The notes under the pieces were generated by a model, which saw only the letters and a program-made list of their open reading frames with translations, had not been told where the DNA came from and searched no databases. This document shows positions 32,557 through 42,900 of a stretch of DNA of 64,000 nt, piece after piece; position 1 is the first letter of the stretch; every line of letters begins with the position of its first letter. Position numbers and translations under genes: made by a program. This stretch comes from Oceanotoga teriensis (GTDB lineage Bacteria > Thermotogota > Thermotogae > Petrotogales > Petrotogaceae). The stretch covers positions 1-64,000 of the forward strand of contig NZ_QGGI01000007.1 of assembly GCF_003148465.1 (NCBI RefSeq), given 5' to 3'.

Positions 32557-33897
32557 TAAATCATCAATCTTTTCAACATATGAATCTATATCAAATTTTC
32601 TTTTAAGACCATTATCATTCATATATCTTATCTTTCCAAAAACATTTCTTTCTTTCCAAGCTCTATCATGTTTACCAAAACACCAAGCTATTCCAGTATA
32701 ACTATTTGGATCTCTACCATCTATTTGATATTTATCATTCAAATAAATAGCTATATTAAAAGCATCTTCAACATTAGAAGTCCATTCTAAAATCTTTTTT
32801 CCCCAATACATTCTCATATATCCATGCATTTTTCCAGTTATTTTCATTTCATTTTGAGCTGAATTCCAATATACATCATGAGTTTCAGCTTTTTCAAACT
32901 CTTCCAGAGAATAAACATATTCTCTGATATCTGATTCATGTTCTCTCAAAGTTTTAATAGCCCAATCATTAATACCTTTTACACTATCATAAAAAGGATT
33001 ATAAAAAATATAATTTATCGCAAGTTCACGTCTTACTAAAAGTTCTTCTAAAAATGGCTCGCAAATATCTCCCAACTTAAAAGCTTCAAAAGCTATTTCT
33101 ATTGGAGAAATATTTCCAAAATGAAGATATGGACTCAAATTTGATTGATAATCAAAAACAGGATCATTCCTTTTTTCATCATATTTTAAAATCTTATTAT
33201 TCAAAAATTCTATCAAATACACTTTGGCTTTTTCATAACCACCTTCAAAAAAACTACCTTTAACAGATAGATCCAAACTCAATGAATTCAAAATATCTTC
33301 AATACTATTAAAATCATCAAAATGCTTTTTTTTAACATCGATATCAAAACTACTTCCCCTATAAATAGATATTTTATGATCTCTTATATAATCATTTCTT
33401 AGTTTTAAATATTTTCTTCTCAATGTTGCGGCAGAATACTCCTCTTTATTAGAAACAGTTTCAATTGGAATCAAAACATTATCCTCAACTTGTACCAAAG
33501 GAATATTAATTCTTTCAGATAAAAAAGATCTCCATTCTCTTTGAATTTTCAAATAGCCTCTATCAGTAATTACACCTAAAGCTCTATTAGAAATGGCAAT
33601 AAAATCATCAAAACCATTCAAAATATAAAAACTTATATTCATATCTTTCAATTTTTTTTCAACCTCTAAAAGTCCTTCAATCAAAAACTTAAAATGTCTA
33701 AAATTTGCTTTTGGATATTTCTCATCCAAAATAAAAACAACTATCAAAGGAACATTCTTTTGATTTGATAAATCTATAGAATAATTGAGTGCAAGATTAT
33801 ATTCAACCCTAACAGATGCTTGCATCCAGTAAATCAAATATTCTCCAGATAAATTTTTTAAATTATTCAAATTTTTTAATCTATCTTTTTCAATCAT
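32542..33897 (-). CDS. Deoxyribodipyrimidine photolyase, class II type
   Basis: It repairs UV-induced cyclobutane dimers with light and FADH-. The N-terminal alpha/beta domain begins LIYWMQASVRVEYNLAL, a class II pattern. The C-terminal FAD domain carries NLSPYLHFGNISP, then KMHGYMRMYWGKKILEWT, with WCFGKHDRAW near the end. The 451 residues fit. The start overlaps the TudS/DUF1722 gene stop as ATGA. The pairing with a DUF1722 protein recalls E. coli ybgA-phrB, although that photolyase is class I. Confidence 0.9.
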   Translation of the reverse strand: MIEKDRLKNLNNLKNLSGEYLIYWMQASVRVEYNLALNYSIDLSNQKNVPLIVVFILDEKYPKANFRHFKFLIEGLLEVEKKLKDMNISFYILNGFDDFIAISNRALGVITDRGYLKIQREWRSFLSERINIPLVQVEDNVLIPIETVSNKEEYSAATLRRKYLKLRNDYIRDHKISIYRGSSFDIDVKKKHFDDFNSIEDILNSLSLDLSVKGSFFEGGYEKAKVYLIEFLNNKILKYDEKRNDPVFDYQSNLSPYLHFGNISPIEIAFEAFKLGDICEPFLEELLVRRELAINYIFYNPFYDSVKGINDWAIKTLREHESDIREYVYSLEEFEKAETHDVYWNSAQNEMKITGKMHGYMRMYWGKKILEWTSNVEDAFNIAIYLNDKYQIDGRDPNSYTGIAWCFGKHDRAWKERNVFGKIRYMNDNGLKRKFDIDSYVEKIDDLKNKL

Positions 33898-34868
33898 AAA
33901 TTTCTACCCTTTCCAGAATCACTTATGATATAAAGTTCTTTTGGATAAGGTTCAAAAAAAGTTTGATTCGAAAGATACTCTTCATTATATTTAATAATCC
34001 ATGATTTCAAAATATGATTTGGAACTGACAAAGGTACTCTTTTATCCTTATATGATTTCAATGTATCTAAAAAAAATTGTTTTTCATCTGAAGATATTTT
34101 ATCTTTAAAATATCCCATCACATGCATCAAAACATTTAAAGCCGTATTTGGATTTGGTATATTTTCAAAAACATTCAGAAAATGTTTTTCATAATCAAAA
34201 AAAACATCTTCAATACTTTTTTTATCTTTATTGGCAACTATTTTACCCAAAATTCTCAATTCTTTTTCATTATAAGAAAGAATCAAAAATTTATTCTTTG
34301 AATGAAATTCCACAAGATTTTTCATATTCATATTTTTCTTAACTTCTCTAAAAGAAGCTATAGAAAAAATCGCAGTAAAAAAATGATTCCTAATTCTAAA
34401 ATTATTAAGTCTTCCTTCATCTTCAATGGGTTTGGGACAAAAAAAATCATAAATTTTTTTACCAAAAAATCCTTTTCCTTTACTGGAAATTGGTGCTCCT
34501 TTTTCGGTATTTCTATACACTTTAACCTGATTTAATCCACAAGAAGGCGATCTACTCTTTAAAATAAATCCATCTACCTCTTCAAGATTATTTATAAAAT
34601 CTTCAGAAAATTCATTCATTTCAAAAGTAAAATCTTTATCTGTTTTTATTTGTTTCAACTTAAAAGTGGATAATCCATCATCACTAACAACTCTAACGGC
34701 ATCTCTTGGAATACTCAAACCTATTTCTACTTCTGGACATACAGGTATAAATTCTACATAATCTTTAAGCATCTTAACAACTTCACTTGATATAGATTGT
34801 CCATTATATCTACACTCCGCAAACTCTATACACTTAGATAAAACTACCTTTGGTTTAACAAAATTCAT
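33894..34868 (-). CDS. TudS-like (DUF523) and YbgA-like (DUF1722) two-domain protein
   Basis: The N-terminal half is DUF523, the family of the 2-thiouracil desulfurase TudS, with candidate Fe-S cysteines in VVLSKCIEFAECRYNG, PVCPEVEIG and KSRSPSCGL. The C-terminal half (about 175-324) is DUF1722 (LVEFHSKNKFLILSYNEKELRILG...VMGYFKD). The fusion is common. AGGAGG puts the start at the ATG at 34868 rather than the TTG two codons earlier. Tight overlap with the photolyase suggests a shared role in repairing or clearing damaged or modified bases; this is inference. Confidence 0.85.
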   Translation of the reverse strand: MNFVKPKVVLSKCIEFAECRYNGQSISSEVVKMLKDYVEFIPVCPEVEIGLSIPRDAVRVVSDDGLSTFKLKQIKTDKDFTFEMNEFSEDFINNLEEVDGFILKSRSPSCGLNQVKVYRNTEKGAPISSKGKGFFGKKIYDFFCPKPIEDEGRLNNFRIRNHFFTAIFSIASFREVKKNMNMKNLVEFHSKNKFLILSYNEKELRILGKIVANKDKKSIEDVFFDYEKHFLNVFENIPNPNTALNVLMHVMGYFKDKISSDEKQFFLDTLKSYKDKRVPLSVPNHILKSWIIKYNEEYLSNQTFFEPYPKELYIISDSGKGRNL

Positions 34869-34896
34869 AAACAAACCTCCTAAAAACTATACTATT

Positions 34897-35670
34897 CTAC
34901 CTTTTTGGAAACCAAGGAAAAAAAATTGATGTTTTACTTGCATATTCTTGAAAATCTGGATTATCCTTATACTTCTTCTCAAGCAAAGGAACACCAGAAA
35001 CAAATAAAAGAAGATAAGTTATAACAACGGGAGTAATCAAAGTAAAAAAATCTTTAGATGATTCTATAGAAATCAAAAAAATTCCCCACCATTGTACAGA
35101 TTCCCCAAAATAATTTGGATGTCTCGTATACTTCCATAAACCTGTTTTCATAACTTCACCTGGTTTTTTATTTCTAACAAATTTCTTTAATTGCATATCA
35201 CCAATACTTTCAAATAAAAAACCAAAAATCCATAAAATCAATCCAATAAAAGCTAAAACACCAAAATCAGATGCAGAAGAATAATTTACCGATATTATCG
35301 CATAAGATATTAAAAGCATCAAAAAACCTTGAAGCATAAAAACTTGAAAAAATGCTTTGGTTGGAATATTCGTTTTCCAGCCCTTCTTCATATTTACATA
35401 CCTATAATCTTCAGGTTTACCAGCATTTCTAACATATAAATAAACACCAAGTCTCATACCCCATATAGTTATCAATATAGTTGTAAGTAATGAATGAATA
35501 CCAAAATTACTCTCCAATAAAAAAGTAATCCATGCTATCAAAACAAAACCTGGTCCCCAACCTATATCAACTATAGAATACTTATCTTTAGATTTAGCTA
35601 TAAAAAATATAATAACCATATATAAAAAAACTCCCAAAATCGCTGTAAGATAATAATTCAAAAAACTCAT
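34897..35670 (-). CDS. DUF1295 / steroid 5-alpha-reductase-like membrane protein
   Basis: The 257 residues have six or seven membrane segments. The C-terminal signature [20 protein letters not shown] is the isoprenylcysteine-methyltransferase/5-alpha-reductase fold motif that binds NADPH or [18 protein letters not shown] near the N-terminus is also characteristic of DUF1295. The substrate is unknown. It sits 13 bases after the DAK2-DegV gene and 28 before the TudS-like gene. Confidence 0.87.
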   Translation of the reverse strand: MSFLNYYLTAILGVFLYMVIIFFIAKSKDKYSIVDIGWGPGFVLIAWITFLLESNFGIHSLLTTILITIWGMRLGVYLYVRNAGKPEDYRYVNMKKGWKTNIPTKAFFQVFMLQGFLMLLISYAIISVNYSSASDFGVLAFIGLILWIFGFLFESIGDMQLKKFVRNKKPGEVMKTGLWKYTRHPNYFGESVQWWGIFLISIESSKDFFTLITPVVITYLLLFVSGVPLLEKKYKDNPDFQEYASKTSIFFPWFPKR

Positions 35671-35683
35671 AAAATCTCCTCCT

Positions 35684-37492
35684 CTAATTTAAAACAGCTC
35701 CTATACTAACAGCACCTCTTCCAGAATTCATTCCAACAATGGCAGAAATATCCATAATATATTCTGGTTTAATACCAATTCTTTTTTCAACAAGATCTGC
35801 CATCTTCAAAGCACCTTTCATATTATGAGCATGAACTACACAATAAGAATTCAAATCAGTCCCGCTATTACTAAAATTATCCAACATATCAACGATCTTC
35901 TTAAAATTTGCTCTTTCACTAAACGCTTTCCCATAAAGCTTTGAGTTTCCTTCCTTATCAACAGAAACTATAGGCTTTAAATTCAATAATTTAGCCATAA
36001 AACCTTTCAAAGGAGAAACACGTCCTCCTTTTACCATATACTTTAAAGTTTTAACCGAAACAAGATTAATAGTTTTATTTCTCAAACTTTCTATAAGATT
36101 TACAACTTCATCATGCTCCATACCTTTTTCAATAGCTCTCACAGCTCTTAAAACAAGCATTCCTAAACTCGCAGATAAATGTTTTGAATTTATAACAGTG
36201 ATTTTTTTATTTTTTATCTTTTCTGAAGCTTTAAAACTGTTATACCATGTACCACTAAATTCTTTAGTCAAATGAATTGCAATAATAGAATCATAATGAC
36301 TTGACAAAAAAGAATAAAGATTTTGAAAAGATTTAACAGTTGGTTGTGAAGATTTAGGAAAGGTTTCTTCACTATCAACCAAATCATAAAACTGATCCGG
36401 TTTAATAGTAACCTTATCCAAGAAATGTGACTTACCAAAATACAAAGACAGTGGCAAAATATGTATATTATATTTATCAATAATATCTTGAGGAAGATCG
36501 CATGTAGAATCTGTAACTACAGCTATACGTCTCTTTTTTTTATCAAGATTATTTATTTTATATTGAAGTTTCATATCATCAACTTTTTCCTCGATTATGT
36601 CTCCATATTTCTTTAAAGTATAAAAAAGTTTAGAAGGGTCATTCGTATGAATATGAATTCTACATTTATCATTTCCAGAAACAACTACTAAAGAATCACC
36701 GTAACTCTTAATAGATTCTTTAATAGCTACAGCATCTATCCTCTCATCATTCTGCAAAAGTGCTTCCGTACAATATCTAAATTTTATATCATCTATATTT
36801 CCAACAAAATGATTTTCTTCTATACTATTATAAAAAACAGAAGAATCTGAATTATCAGAATAATATTCACTATTAAAAAGATTTTCTTTAAAAGCTTTTG
36901 TAATTCCTTCAACAAAAGTAACAAAACCTTTTGCTCCAGCATCAACTACTCCTGAATCTTTTAAAATTTGAAGTTTTTCTGGAGTTTTTTCAAGAGATTT
37001 CTTAGCTTCATCAAGAGAATAAATAAATAAATCCGTAAAATTCAAAATATTATTCCTCAAACTATGCATTGAATGAACCCAATCACTTATTACTGTGAGC
37101 ATAGTCCCTTCCACAGGTTCATTAACAGCCGAATATGAATACTCAACAGCATGATTTAAACTCATTATAAAATCATCTATATTGAGTTTTTCTTTATCAC
37201 CTATACCTATACTCAAACCATTTATAAACTGAGCAAAAATTGCACCTGAATTTCCTCTTGCACCTAAAAGAGCTGAATCAGCTATAGATCTCAAAGTTTC
37301 AGAAACAGATACAGATTTAATACTTTTCTCTATTATTGAATGCATAGTAGAGGCAAGATTAGTACCAGTATCTCCGTCAGCAACTGGAAAAACATTTATA
37401 TCATTCAAATTTTGTTGACTCTTAATAACTTCTTTACCACCAGAAAAAAATGCATAATATATTTTTTCACCATCTATAATTTCAAGCTTCAT
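35684..37492 (-). CDS. DAK2 (DhaL)-DegV fusion, putative fatty-acid kinase fused to its acyl-binding partner
   Basis: Residues about 1-195 are a DhaL/DAK2 domain with the ADP-Mg site [20 protein letters not shown] and [12 protein letters not shown]. Residues about 200-310 match the FakA middle region. Residues about 320-602 are a DegV (FakB-like) domain with [14 protein letters not shown] and SSQPTVKSF. Fatty-acid kinase normally uses separate FakA and FakB proteins, so here kinase and acyl carrier are on one chain. GAGGAGG precedes the ATG. It heads a four-gene operon from a strong promoter with a hairpin at the 5' end of the transcript. Confidence 0.88.
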   Translation of the reverse strand: MKLEIIDGEKIYYAFFSGGKEVIKSQQNLNDINVFPVADGDTGTNLASTMHSIIEKSIKSVSVSETLRSIADSALLGARGNSGAIFAQFINGLSIGIGDKEKLNIDDFIMSLNHAVEYSYSAVNEPVEGTMLTVISDWVHSMHSLRNNILNFTDLFIYSLDEAKKSLEKTPEKLQILKDSGVVDAGAKGFVTFVEGITKAFKENLFNSEYYSDNSDSSVFYNSIEENHFVGNIDDIKFRYCTEALLQNDERIDAVAIKESIKSYGDSLVVVSGNDKCRIHIHTNDPSKLFYTLKKYGDIIEEKVDDMKLQYKINNLDKKKRRIAVVTDSTCDLPQDIIDKYNIHILPLSLYFGKSHFLDKVTIKPDQFYDLVDSEETFPKSSQPTVKSFQNLYSFLSSHYDSIIAIHLTKEFSGTWYNSFKASEKIKNKKITVINSKHLSASLGMLVLRAVRAIEKGMEHDEVVNLIESLRNKTINLVSVKTLKYMVKGGRVSPLKGFMAKLLNLKPIVSVDKEGNSKLYGKAFSERANFKKIVDMLDNFSNSGTDLNSYCVVHAHNMKGALKMADLVEKRIGIKPEYIMDISAIVGMNSGRGAVSIGAVLN

Positions 37493-37533
37493 TTTAATTC
37501 CTCCTCATAAAAAGTTAAAAAGAATAACAAAAA

Positions 37534-37599
37534 GCCAGGGTACATATCAAATGCACCTGGCCCCAAAAAAATTATACACTATATTAACATAAAAGTCAA
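37534..37599 (-). promoter_or_regulatory. Promoter with a hairpin at the extreme 5' end of the mRNA
   Basis: On the minus strand TTGACT (37594-37599), 17 bases and TATAAT (37571-37576) form a near-consensus promoter. Initiation should fall in T7GGGG (about 37561-37566). The first 28 transcribed bases fold GCCAGG.TGCAT / ATGTAC.CCTGGC with minor mismatches, followed by TTTTTGTT. This could be an early terminator (attenuator) or a 5' stabilising stem. Confidence 0.7.
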
Positions 37600-37626
37600 A
37601 TAATAAAATAAAACATTTTATTTGTT

Positions 37627-37673
37627 TACCTTAAAACAAAAAGATTTGAAATAAAAAAAACTTAAGGTATAAT
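37627..37673 (+). promoter_or_regulatory. mgtC promoter flanked by an inverted repeat
   Basis: TTGAAA (37646-37651), 16 bases, TATAAT (37668-37673). The perfect arms TACCTTAA (37627-37634) and TTAAGGTA (37662-37669) bracket the -35 and overlap the -10, so a regulator could bridge the promoter. Confidence 0.6.
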
Positions 37674-37703
37674 TAGAAATATAAAGTAAAAGGGGGAACT
37701 TTT

Positions 37704-38372
37704 ATGGACTTTTTGACAATCTTTTCAACAAATTCACATATAATTGTATCCATGATATTTGCCACTATATCAGGTGCTCTAATAGGATACACAAGAGAAA
37801 AGATGAACAGACCAGCAGGAATAAGAACTCATGCAATATTATCACTGGGAGCATCTATACTAACCTATATGTCAATGAATACTTTCTATATAGAAGGTAC
37901 AGGCGATCCAGGACGTGTTACGGCACAAATAGTATCTGGAATAGGTTTTCTTGGTGCAGGAACAATATTAAAATATCAAAACAAAGTAAAAGGATTGACA
38001 ACCGCAGCTACACTTTGGATATCTGCAGCAATTGGAATATCCTTTGGAGCAGAAGAATATTTCATAGGATGGTTTTCAACTGGATTAACTTTTATAGTTG
38101 CCATATCCAACTCAGTTATAAAAAAGAGAAAAAGGGACACTTTAACTATTCAAGTAGATTTAAAAAGCAAAAAATATATAAACAGTGTTGTAGAAGTTCT
38201 GTTAAAATATCATGTTAAGTTAAAAGAACTCGATTATGAAGAAAGTAATGATAAAGTATTTTATTTAACCTTAACAAATGTAATAGAAGACAAAATTCCT
38301 TATGTAAAAAAAGACTTAATACTACTTGAAGGCATTGAAAACGTGATAATTCATACAGATGATGATGATTAA
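37704..38372 (+). CDS. MgtC/SapB family membrane protein
   Basis: Four or five N-terminal membrane segments carry the MgtC pattern: ISGALIGYTREKMNRPAGIRTH, VSGIGFLGAGTILK and KGLTTAATLWISAAIG. The C-terminal 80 residues form the cytoplasmic ACT-like domain. Members affect Mg2+ starvation survival and ATP synthase. The 222 residues are normal. The window also has mgtE, but the two are not linked in an operon. Confidence 0.9.
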   Translation: MDFLTIFSTNSHIIVSMIFATISGALIGYTREKMNRPAGIRTHAILSLGASILTYMSMNTFYIEGTGDPGRVTAQIVSGIGFLGAGTILKYQNKVKGLTTAATLWISAAIGISFGAEEYFIGWFSTGLTFIVAISNSVIKKRKRDTLTIQVDLKSKKYINSVVEVLLKYHVKLKELDYEESNDKVFYLTLTNVIEDKIPYVKKDLILLEGIENVIIHTDDDD

Positions 38373-38374
38373 TA

Positions 38375-38420
38375 TTGACTAAATCATAAAAAATATTCTA
38401 TAATTAATTAGTATGACTAA
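38375..38420 (+). promoter_or_regulatory. pepF promoter with a small palindrome at the start point
   Basis: TTGACT (38375-38380), 18 bases, TATAAT (38399-38404); then the palindrome TTAGT-ATG-ACTAA at 38408-38420, just after the expected start point. Confidence 0.65.
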
Positions 38421-38440
38421 CTATAAAGGGGGATATTTTA

Positions 38441-40195
38441 ATGTCTAATTGGAAATTAGATTTTTTTTATGAATCTGCGAAGGATGAAAACATAAAAAAA
38501 GATCTCGATCAAACGGTAAAAAACGTTATAAAAGTAAAAAATGAATACTATCAAAAACTATCAAATCCAGAATTAACACCTGAAGAACTCAAAAAATTCT
38601 TTGAAGAACATGATAAAGCCTTAGAAAAAGGGTTACTCGCAATACAATTTGCTCACTTAAACTACTCAAGATCTACAATAAATGAAGACGCACAAAAATT
38701 ATTTTCATTGGCTATGGATTATGAAACAAAAATTGATATGGAATTATCTTTTTGGAAACCTGTTTTATTAAAACAATCGGAAGAAAAACTAAAAGAACTC
38801 ATGAATTCAGAAGAATTAAAAGACTATAAACATGTAATAGTAAAACTAATACAATCAAAAGAACATATACTAAGCGAAGAAGCTGAAAGAGTTATATCTG
38901 CACTCGATAATTCATCAAGAAGTGCTTTTGGAGAATTATATGGAAGACTAACAAACTCATATGAATTTCAAGTAACGATAGATGGTCAAATAAAAGAAAT
39001 GACAGGCCCACAAGTTAGATCTTTAAGAATGAACCCAGATAAAGAAATAAGAAAAAATGCTATGAATGAATTCTTTAACAGATATGAAAAAGACAAAATA
39101 ATAATAGAAAATATTTATTCATCTATTGCAAAACATTATGACACAGAATCCAAATTAAGAAACTTTAAAGAACCTATATCGATGAGAAATCTTGCAAATG
39201 AAGTAGATGATGAAATAATAAAAACAGTAATAGATGTAACAACCAAAAGAACACCTATGGTACACAAATATTATAAATGGAAAGGCGAAAAACTTGGAAT
39301 AGATATGACTTTAGCTGATATATATGCTCCTATGTCAAAAGTAAACAAAGAATATACCTTTGAAGAATCAAAAAAAATAGTTCTCGAATCCTATTATGAA
39401 TTTGATGAAGAAGTTGGAAAAATAGTAGAATCATTCTTTGATGATGGCAGAATAGACTCAGAAATAAAAAAAGGTAAAAGAGGTGGTGCTTTCTGTTCAT
39501 ATATCATTCCTAATTACAAACCTTTTGTACTGATGAACTTTACTGGGAATATGAGAGATGTTATGACACTTGCACATGAACTTGGACATGGAGTACATGG
39601 AACATTATCTTCAGATCAAAACATGTGGAACTATCATACACCATTAACTATGGCTGAAGTAGCTTCTGTATTTGGAGAAATGCTCGTCATGGACAAAGTA
39701 TTACCAAATTTATCCGAAGATGATAAACAAGCCTTTATAGCCTCAAAAATAGAAGATATGTTTGCAACTATGTTTAGACAAAATATGTTTGCAAGATTCG
39801 AAATTCAATCCCATAAAATGATCCAAGAAAACGGTGGAGCAAACTGGGAAGAACTTTCAGAACTATATAAAAATGAATTAGAAATAATGTTTGGAGACTC
39901 AGTTAAAATGACAGAAGAATATAAATATGAATGGGCAAGCATACCTCATATATTCAATGTTCCATTCTATGTTTATGCATACAACTTTGCAAATTTAATG
40001 GTAATAGCCTTATATGAAAAATACAAACAAGAAGGAAAATCATTCGTTCCAAAATACAAAGAATTATTGAGAAGCGGAGGAAAAGACTCTCCAGAAAAAT
40101 TACTCGAAAAACTCGGAATAAACTTAAAAGAAAGATCTTTCTGGGAAAAAGGTTTTGACTTTGTAGAAAGAGAATTGATAAATAAATTAAAATAA
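38441..40195 (+). CDS. M3 family oligoendopeptidase F-type metallopeptidase
   Basis: A cytosolic zinc peptidase that cleaves short peptides. The HEXXH site is in AHELGHGVHG (about residues 380-385), with the downstream glutamate in TMAEVASVFGE. At 584 residues it fits the pepF/M3 clade, and GGAFCSYIIPNYKPFVLMNF upstream of the zinc site is typical. There is no signal peptide. GGGGGAT precedes the ATG. It is a single gene with a consensus-like promoter and a strong terminator. Confidence 0.93.
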   Translation: MSNWKLDFFYESAKDENIKKDLDQTVKNVIKVKNEYYQKLSNPELTPEELKKFFEEHDKALEKGLLAIQFAHLNYSRSTINEDAQKLFSLAMDYETKIDMELSFWKPVLLKQSEEKLKELMNSEELKDYKHVIVKLIQSKEHILSEEAERVISALDNSSRSAFGELYGRLTNSYEFQVTIDGQIKEMTGPQVRSLRMNPDKEIRKNAMNEFFNRYEKDKIIIENIYSSIAKHYDTESKLRNFKEPISMRNLANEVDDEIIKTVIDVTTKRTPMVHKYYKWKGEKLGIDMTLADIYAPMSKVNKEYTFEESKKIVLESYYEFDEEVGKIVESFFDDGRIDSEIKKGKRGGAFCSYIIPNYKPFVLMNFTGNMRDVMTLAHELGHGVHGTLSSDQNMWNYHTPLTMAEVASVFGEMLVMDKVLPNLSEDDKQAFIASKIEDMFATMFRQNMFARFEIQSHKMIQENGGANWEELSELYKNELEIMFGDSVKMTEEYKYEWASIPHIFNVPFYVYAYNFANLMVIALYEKYKQEGKSFVPKYKELLRSGGKDSPEKLLEKLGINLKERSFWEKGFDFVERELINKLK

Positions 40196-40225
40196 TAAAA
40201 TTTTCAAACCTTTACAAAAAAACAA

Positions 40226-40263
40226 AAAGATACCTCCAAAAAAATTGGAGGTATCTTTATTTT
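40226..40263. terminator. Bidirectional terminator between pepF and alaS
   Basis: AAAGATACCTCCAA / TTGGAGGTATCTTT with loop AAAAA, then ATTTTT on the plus strand; it serves both convergent genes. Confidence 0.9.
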
Positions 40264-40269
40264 TAAAAA

Positions 40270-42885
40270 TTATATAAACTTTTTAATATTAGAAACAACT
40301 TCATTGACTTTAGATGGATCTTTCCCACCAGCTTGAGCGAAATCAGGTCTTCCACCGCCACCGCCACCTAAAAACTTAGCAATATTCCTTGCCATATTTC
40401 CAGCATGAAAAACATCAATGGCATCCTTAGAAACCTTCACAACAAAATTAACTTTATCTGACTTATTAAAAAGTATAACAGCACCACTTTTTACTTTAGA
40501 AAGCAAAGTATCACTTGTATTTCTTAAAACATCCGAATCAACATCCTCTAAAACTCCTATTATCAATGGCTTACCATCTATATCAACCGCTGAATTCATA
40601 AAAGAATCGAGATTAGATGTTGCAAGTTTTGATTCAAGTTTCTTTATAATTTTATCCTTATTTTTAGAATCTTCTAAAATAGAAACAATCTTATCATAAA
40701 CACTATCAACTGTTCCATCTACAATATTATTTATACTCTTCAAAATAGTTTCATAATTATTAAAAGCTTCAAGAGTTTTAATACCTGTAATAGCCTCAAT
40801 TCTCCTAATACCTGCTGAAACAGAAGATTCAGAAACAATCTTAAAAAGTCCTATTTCACCAGTATTTGAAACATGAGTACCTCCACAAAGTTCTGAAGAA
40901 AAATCTCCCATTTTAACTATTCTTACCTCATCACCATATTTTTCTTCAAATAAAGCTATAACATTCATATTTTTTGCCTCTTCAAGGCTTTTAACATCTG
41001 TTATAACAGGCATAGCTTTTAGAATTTGATCATTCACTATTCTTTCTATTTCAGAAATTTGAACATCTGTTAATCCTTCATAATGAGTAAAATCAAATCT
41101 AAGTCTATCAGGTCCGACATAAGAACCAGCTTGTTTAATATGATCTCCAATTACCTGTCTCAATGCCGAATGCAAAAGATGAGTTGCAGAATGATTTCTC
41201 TTAACATCATTTCTAAAATTTTCATCAACTAAAAGTTCCACATCATCATTCTTATCAACATTTCCTTTAACAACTCTAATTCTATGTGCAATTACTTCAT
41301 TATAAACAACCTTAACAGATAAAACTTCGGCTTCAAAAGAATCATTTCTAATAATACCTCTATCAGAAATCTGACCACCTTTTTCAGCATAGAAAGGTGT
41401 ATTTGAACAAATCAAATCAACCTCATTACCTTCAAAAGCAGAATCTATAAAACTGTTGCCATCTATCAAATACAATACTTTTGAAGAAGAACTTAATTTA
41501 TCATAACCTTCAAAATTTGTTCTTAATAATTCTTCACCAACTATCTTATAAGCTTCATTCTTAGAATCATATTCTTTAGATCCAGCTGCAGATCTTGCTC
41601 TTTCTTTTTGTTCATTCATAAACATATCAAATCCATCTTCATCAATACTCAAAGAATTATCCTCTGCTATTTCTCTTGTTATATCAACAGGAAATCCATA
41701 AGTATCATAAAGTTCAAAAACAATATCTCCAGAAATAATATCTGTTTTTATATCTTTTATAATATTATTTAATTTTTCTATACCCTTATCAAGGGTCTCT
41801 AAAAATCTAGTTTCTTCAGCATCAATTATCTTATCGATAAAATCCTTTTTATCCTTTATTTCAGGATAAAAACTTCCCATATCCAAAATAACCTGATCAA
41901 CTATATCATTAAAAAATTTATCCTTCATTCCCAATAAATTTCCATGTCTTATAGCCCTTCTTATAATTCTTCTAAGAACATACCCTCTACCTTCATTAGA
42001 AGGTAAAATTCCTTCTGAAATAATAAAAGCTGCTGCTCTTGCATGATCAGCAATAACTTTTATGGAAACATCCTTTTTATCATCTTGACCATAATTAACC
42101 TTCAAAACTTTTTCTATCTTTTTAATTATATTTGAAAAAACATCTGTATCAAAATTAGAATAAACATTCTGTATAGCTGCAGTAATTCTTTCAAGTCCAG
42201 CTCCAGTATCTATATTTTTTCTTTGCAATGGTGAAAAAGTTCCATTTTCATCTGCATAGAACTCTGTGAAAACTATATTCCAAATTTCTACAAATCTTCC
42301 ACATTCACAAGCTGGTGAACAATTTGAAGAATCCGGACAATTATTTGTATATCCTGTATCAAAATAAATTTCACTCGATGGTCCACATGGACCAGTAGGT
42401 CCAACAGGTCCCCACCAATTTTCACTTTTATCAAATTTCATAATTCTATCTTCAGGAACACCTACAATATCTTTCCATATTTTAAAAGCTTCATCATCTT
42501 CTAAATAAACAGAAGGCCATAATTTATCCTCTGGCATATGCAAAACATCCGTTAAAAATTCCCATGCCCATACAATAGCTTCTTCTTTAAAATAATCTCC
42601 AAAAGAAAAATTTCCAAGCATTTCAAAAAAAGTCTGATGTCTTGCTGTTCTACCAACATTATCTATATCATTAGTTCTTATACATTTTTGACATGTTGTA
42701 ATCCTTGTATAAGTAGGTTCCATCTTACCCCAAAAAATTGGTTTAAAAGGTACCATACCAGCAACAGTAAACATAAGTTGTGGATCATTAGGAACTAATG
42801 GAGAACTGGCAAGTCTTTTATGACTCTTACTTTCAAAAAAAGATAAAAATTTTTCTCTTATATCCTTATAGCTCATCCATTCCAT
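40270..42885 (-). CDS. alaS: Alanyl-tRNA synthetase
   Basis: It charges tRNA-Ala. The class II catalytic domain opens with DIREKFLSFFESKSHKR, followed by FFEMLGNFSFGDYFK and GPTGPCGPSSEIYFD. The zinc-binding editing domain has NHSATHLLHSAL and CGGTHVSNTGEIG. The C-Ala domain ends GGGGGGRPDFAQAGG. At 871 residues it is full length. A TTG at 42900 lies in the ribosome site GGGAGG, so the ATG at 42885 is used. It is the last gene of the frr-uppS-cdsA-pilin-alaS operon. Confidence 0.97.
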   Translation of the reverse strand: MEWMSYKDIREKFLSFFESKSHKRLASSPLVPNDPQLMFTVAGMVPFKPIFWGKMEPTYTRITTCQKCIRTNDIDNVGRTARHQTFFEMLGNFSFGDYFKEEAIVWAWEFLTDVLHMPEDKLWPSVYLEDDEAFKIWKDIVGVPEDRIMKFDKSENWWGPVGPTGPCGPSSEIYFDTGYTNNCPDSSNCSPACECGRFVEIWNIVFTEFYADENGTFSPLQRKNIDTGAGLERITAAIQNVYSNFDTDVFSNIIKKIEKVLKVNYGQDDKKDVSIKVIADHARAAAFIISEGILPSNEGRGYVLRRIIRRAIRHGNLLGMKDKFFNDIVDQVILDMGSFYPEIKDKKDFIDKIIDAEETRFLETLDKGIEKLNNIIKDIKTDIISGDIVFELYDTYGFPVDITREIAEDNSLSIDEDGFDMFMNEQKERARSAAGSKEYDSKNEAYKIVGEELLRTNFEGYDKLSSSSKVLYLIDGNSFIDSAFEGNEVDLICSNTPFYAEKGGQISDRGIIRNDSFEAEVLSVKVVYNEVIAHRIRVVKGNVDKNDDVELLVDENFRNDVKRNHSATHLLHSALRQVIGDHIKQAGSYVGPDRLRFDFTHYEGLTDVQISEIERIVNDQILKAMPVITDVKSLEEAKNMNVIALFEEKYGDEVRIVKMGDFSSELCGGTHVSNTGEIGLFKIVSESSVSAGIRRIEAITGIKTLEAFNNYETILKSINNIVDGTVDSVYDKIVSILEDSKNKDKIIKKLESKLATSNLDSFMNSAVDIDGKPLIIGVLEDVDSDVLRNTSDTLLSKVKSGAVILFNKSDKVNFVVKVSKDAIDVFHAGNMARNIAKFLGGGGGGRPDFAQAGGKDPSKVNEVVSNIKKFI

Positions 42886-42900
42886 AAAAATTCCTCCCAA

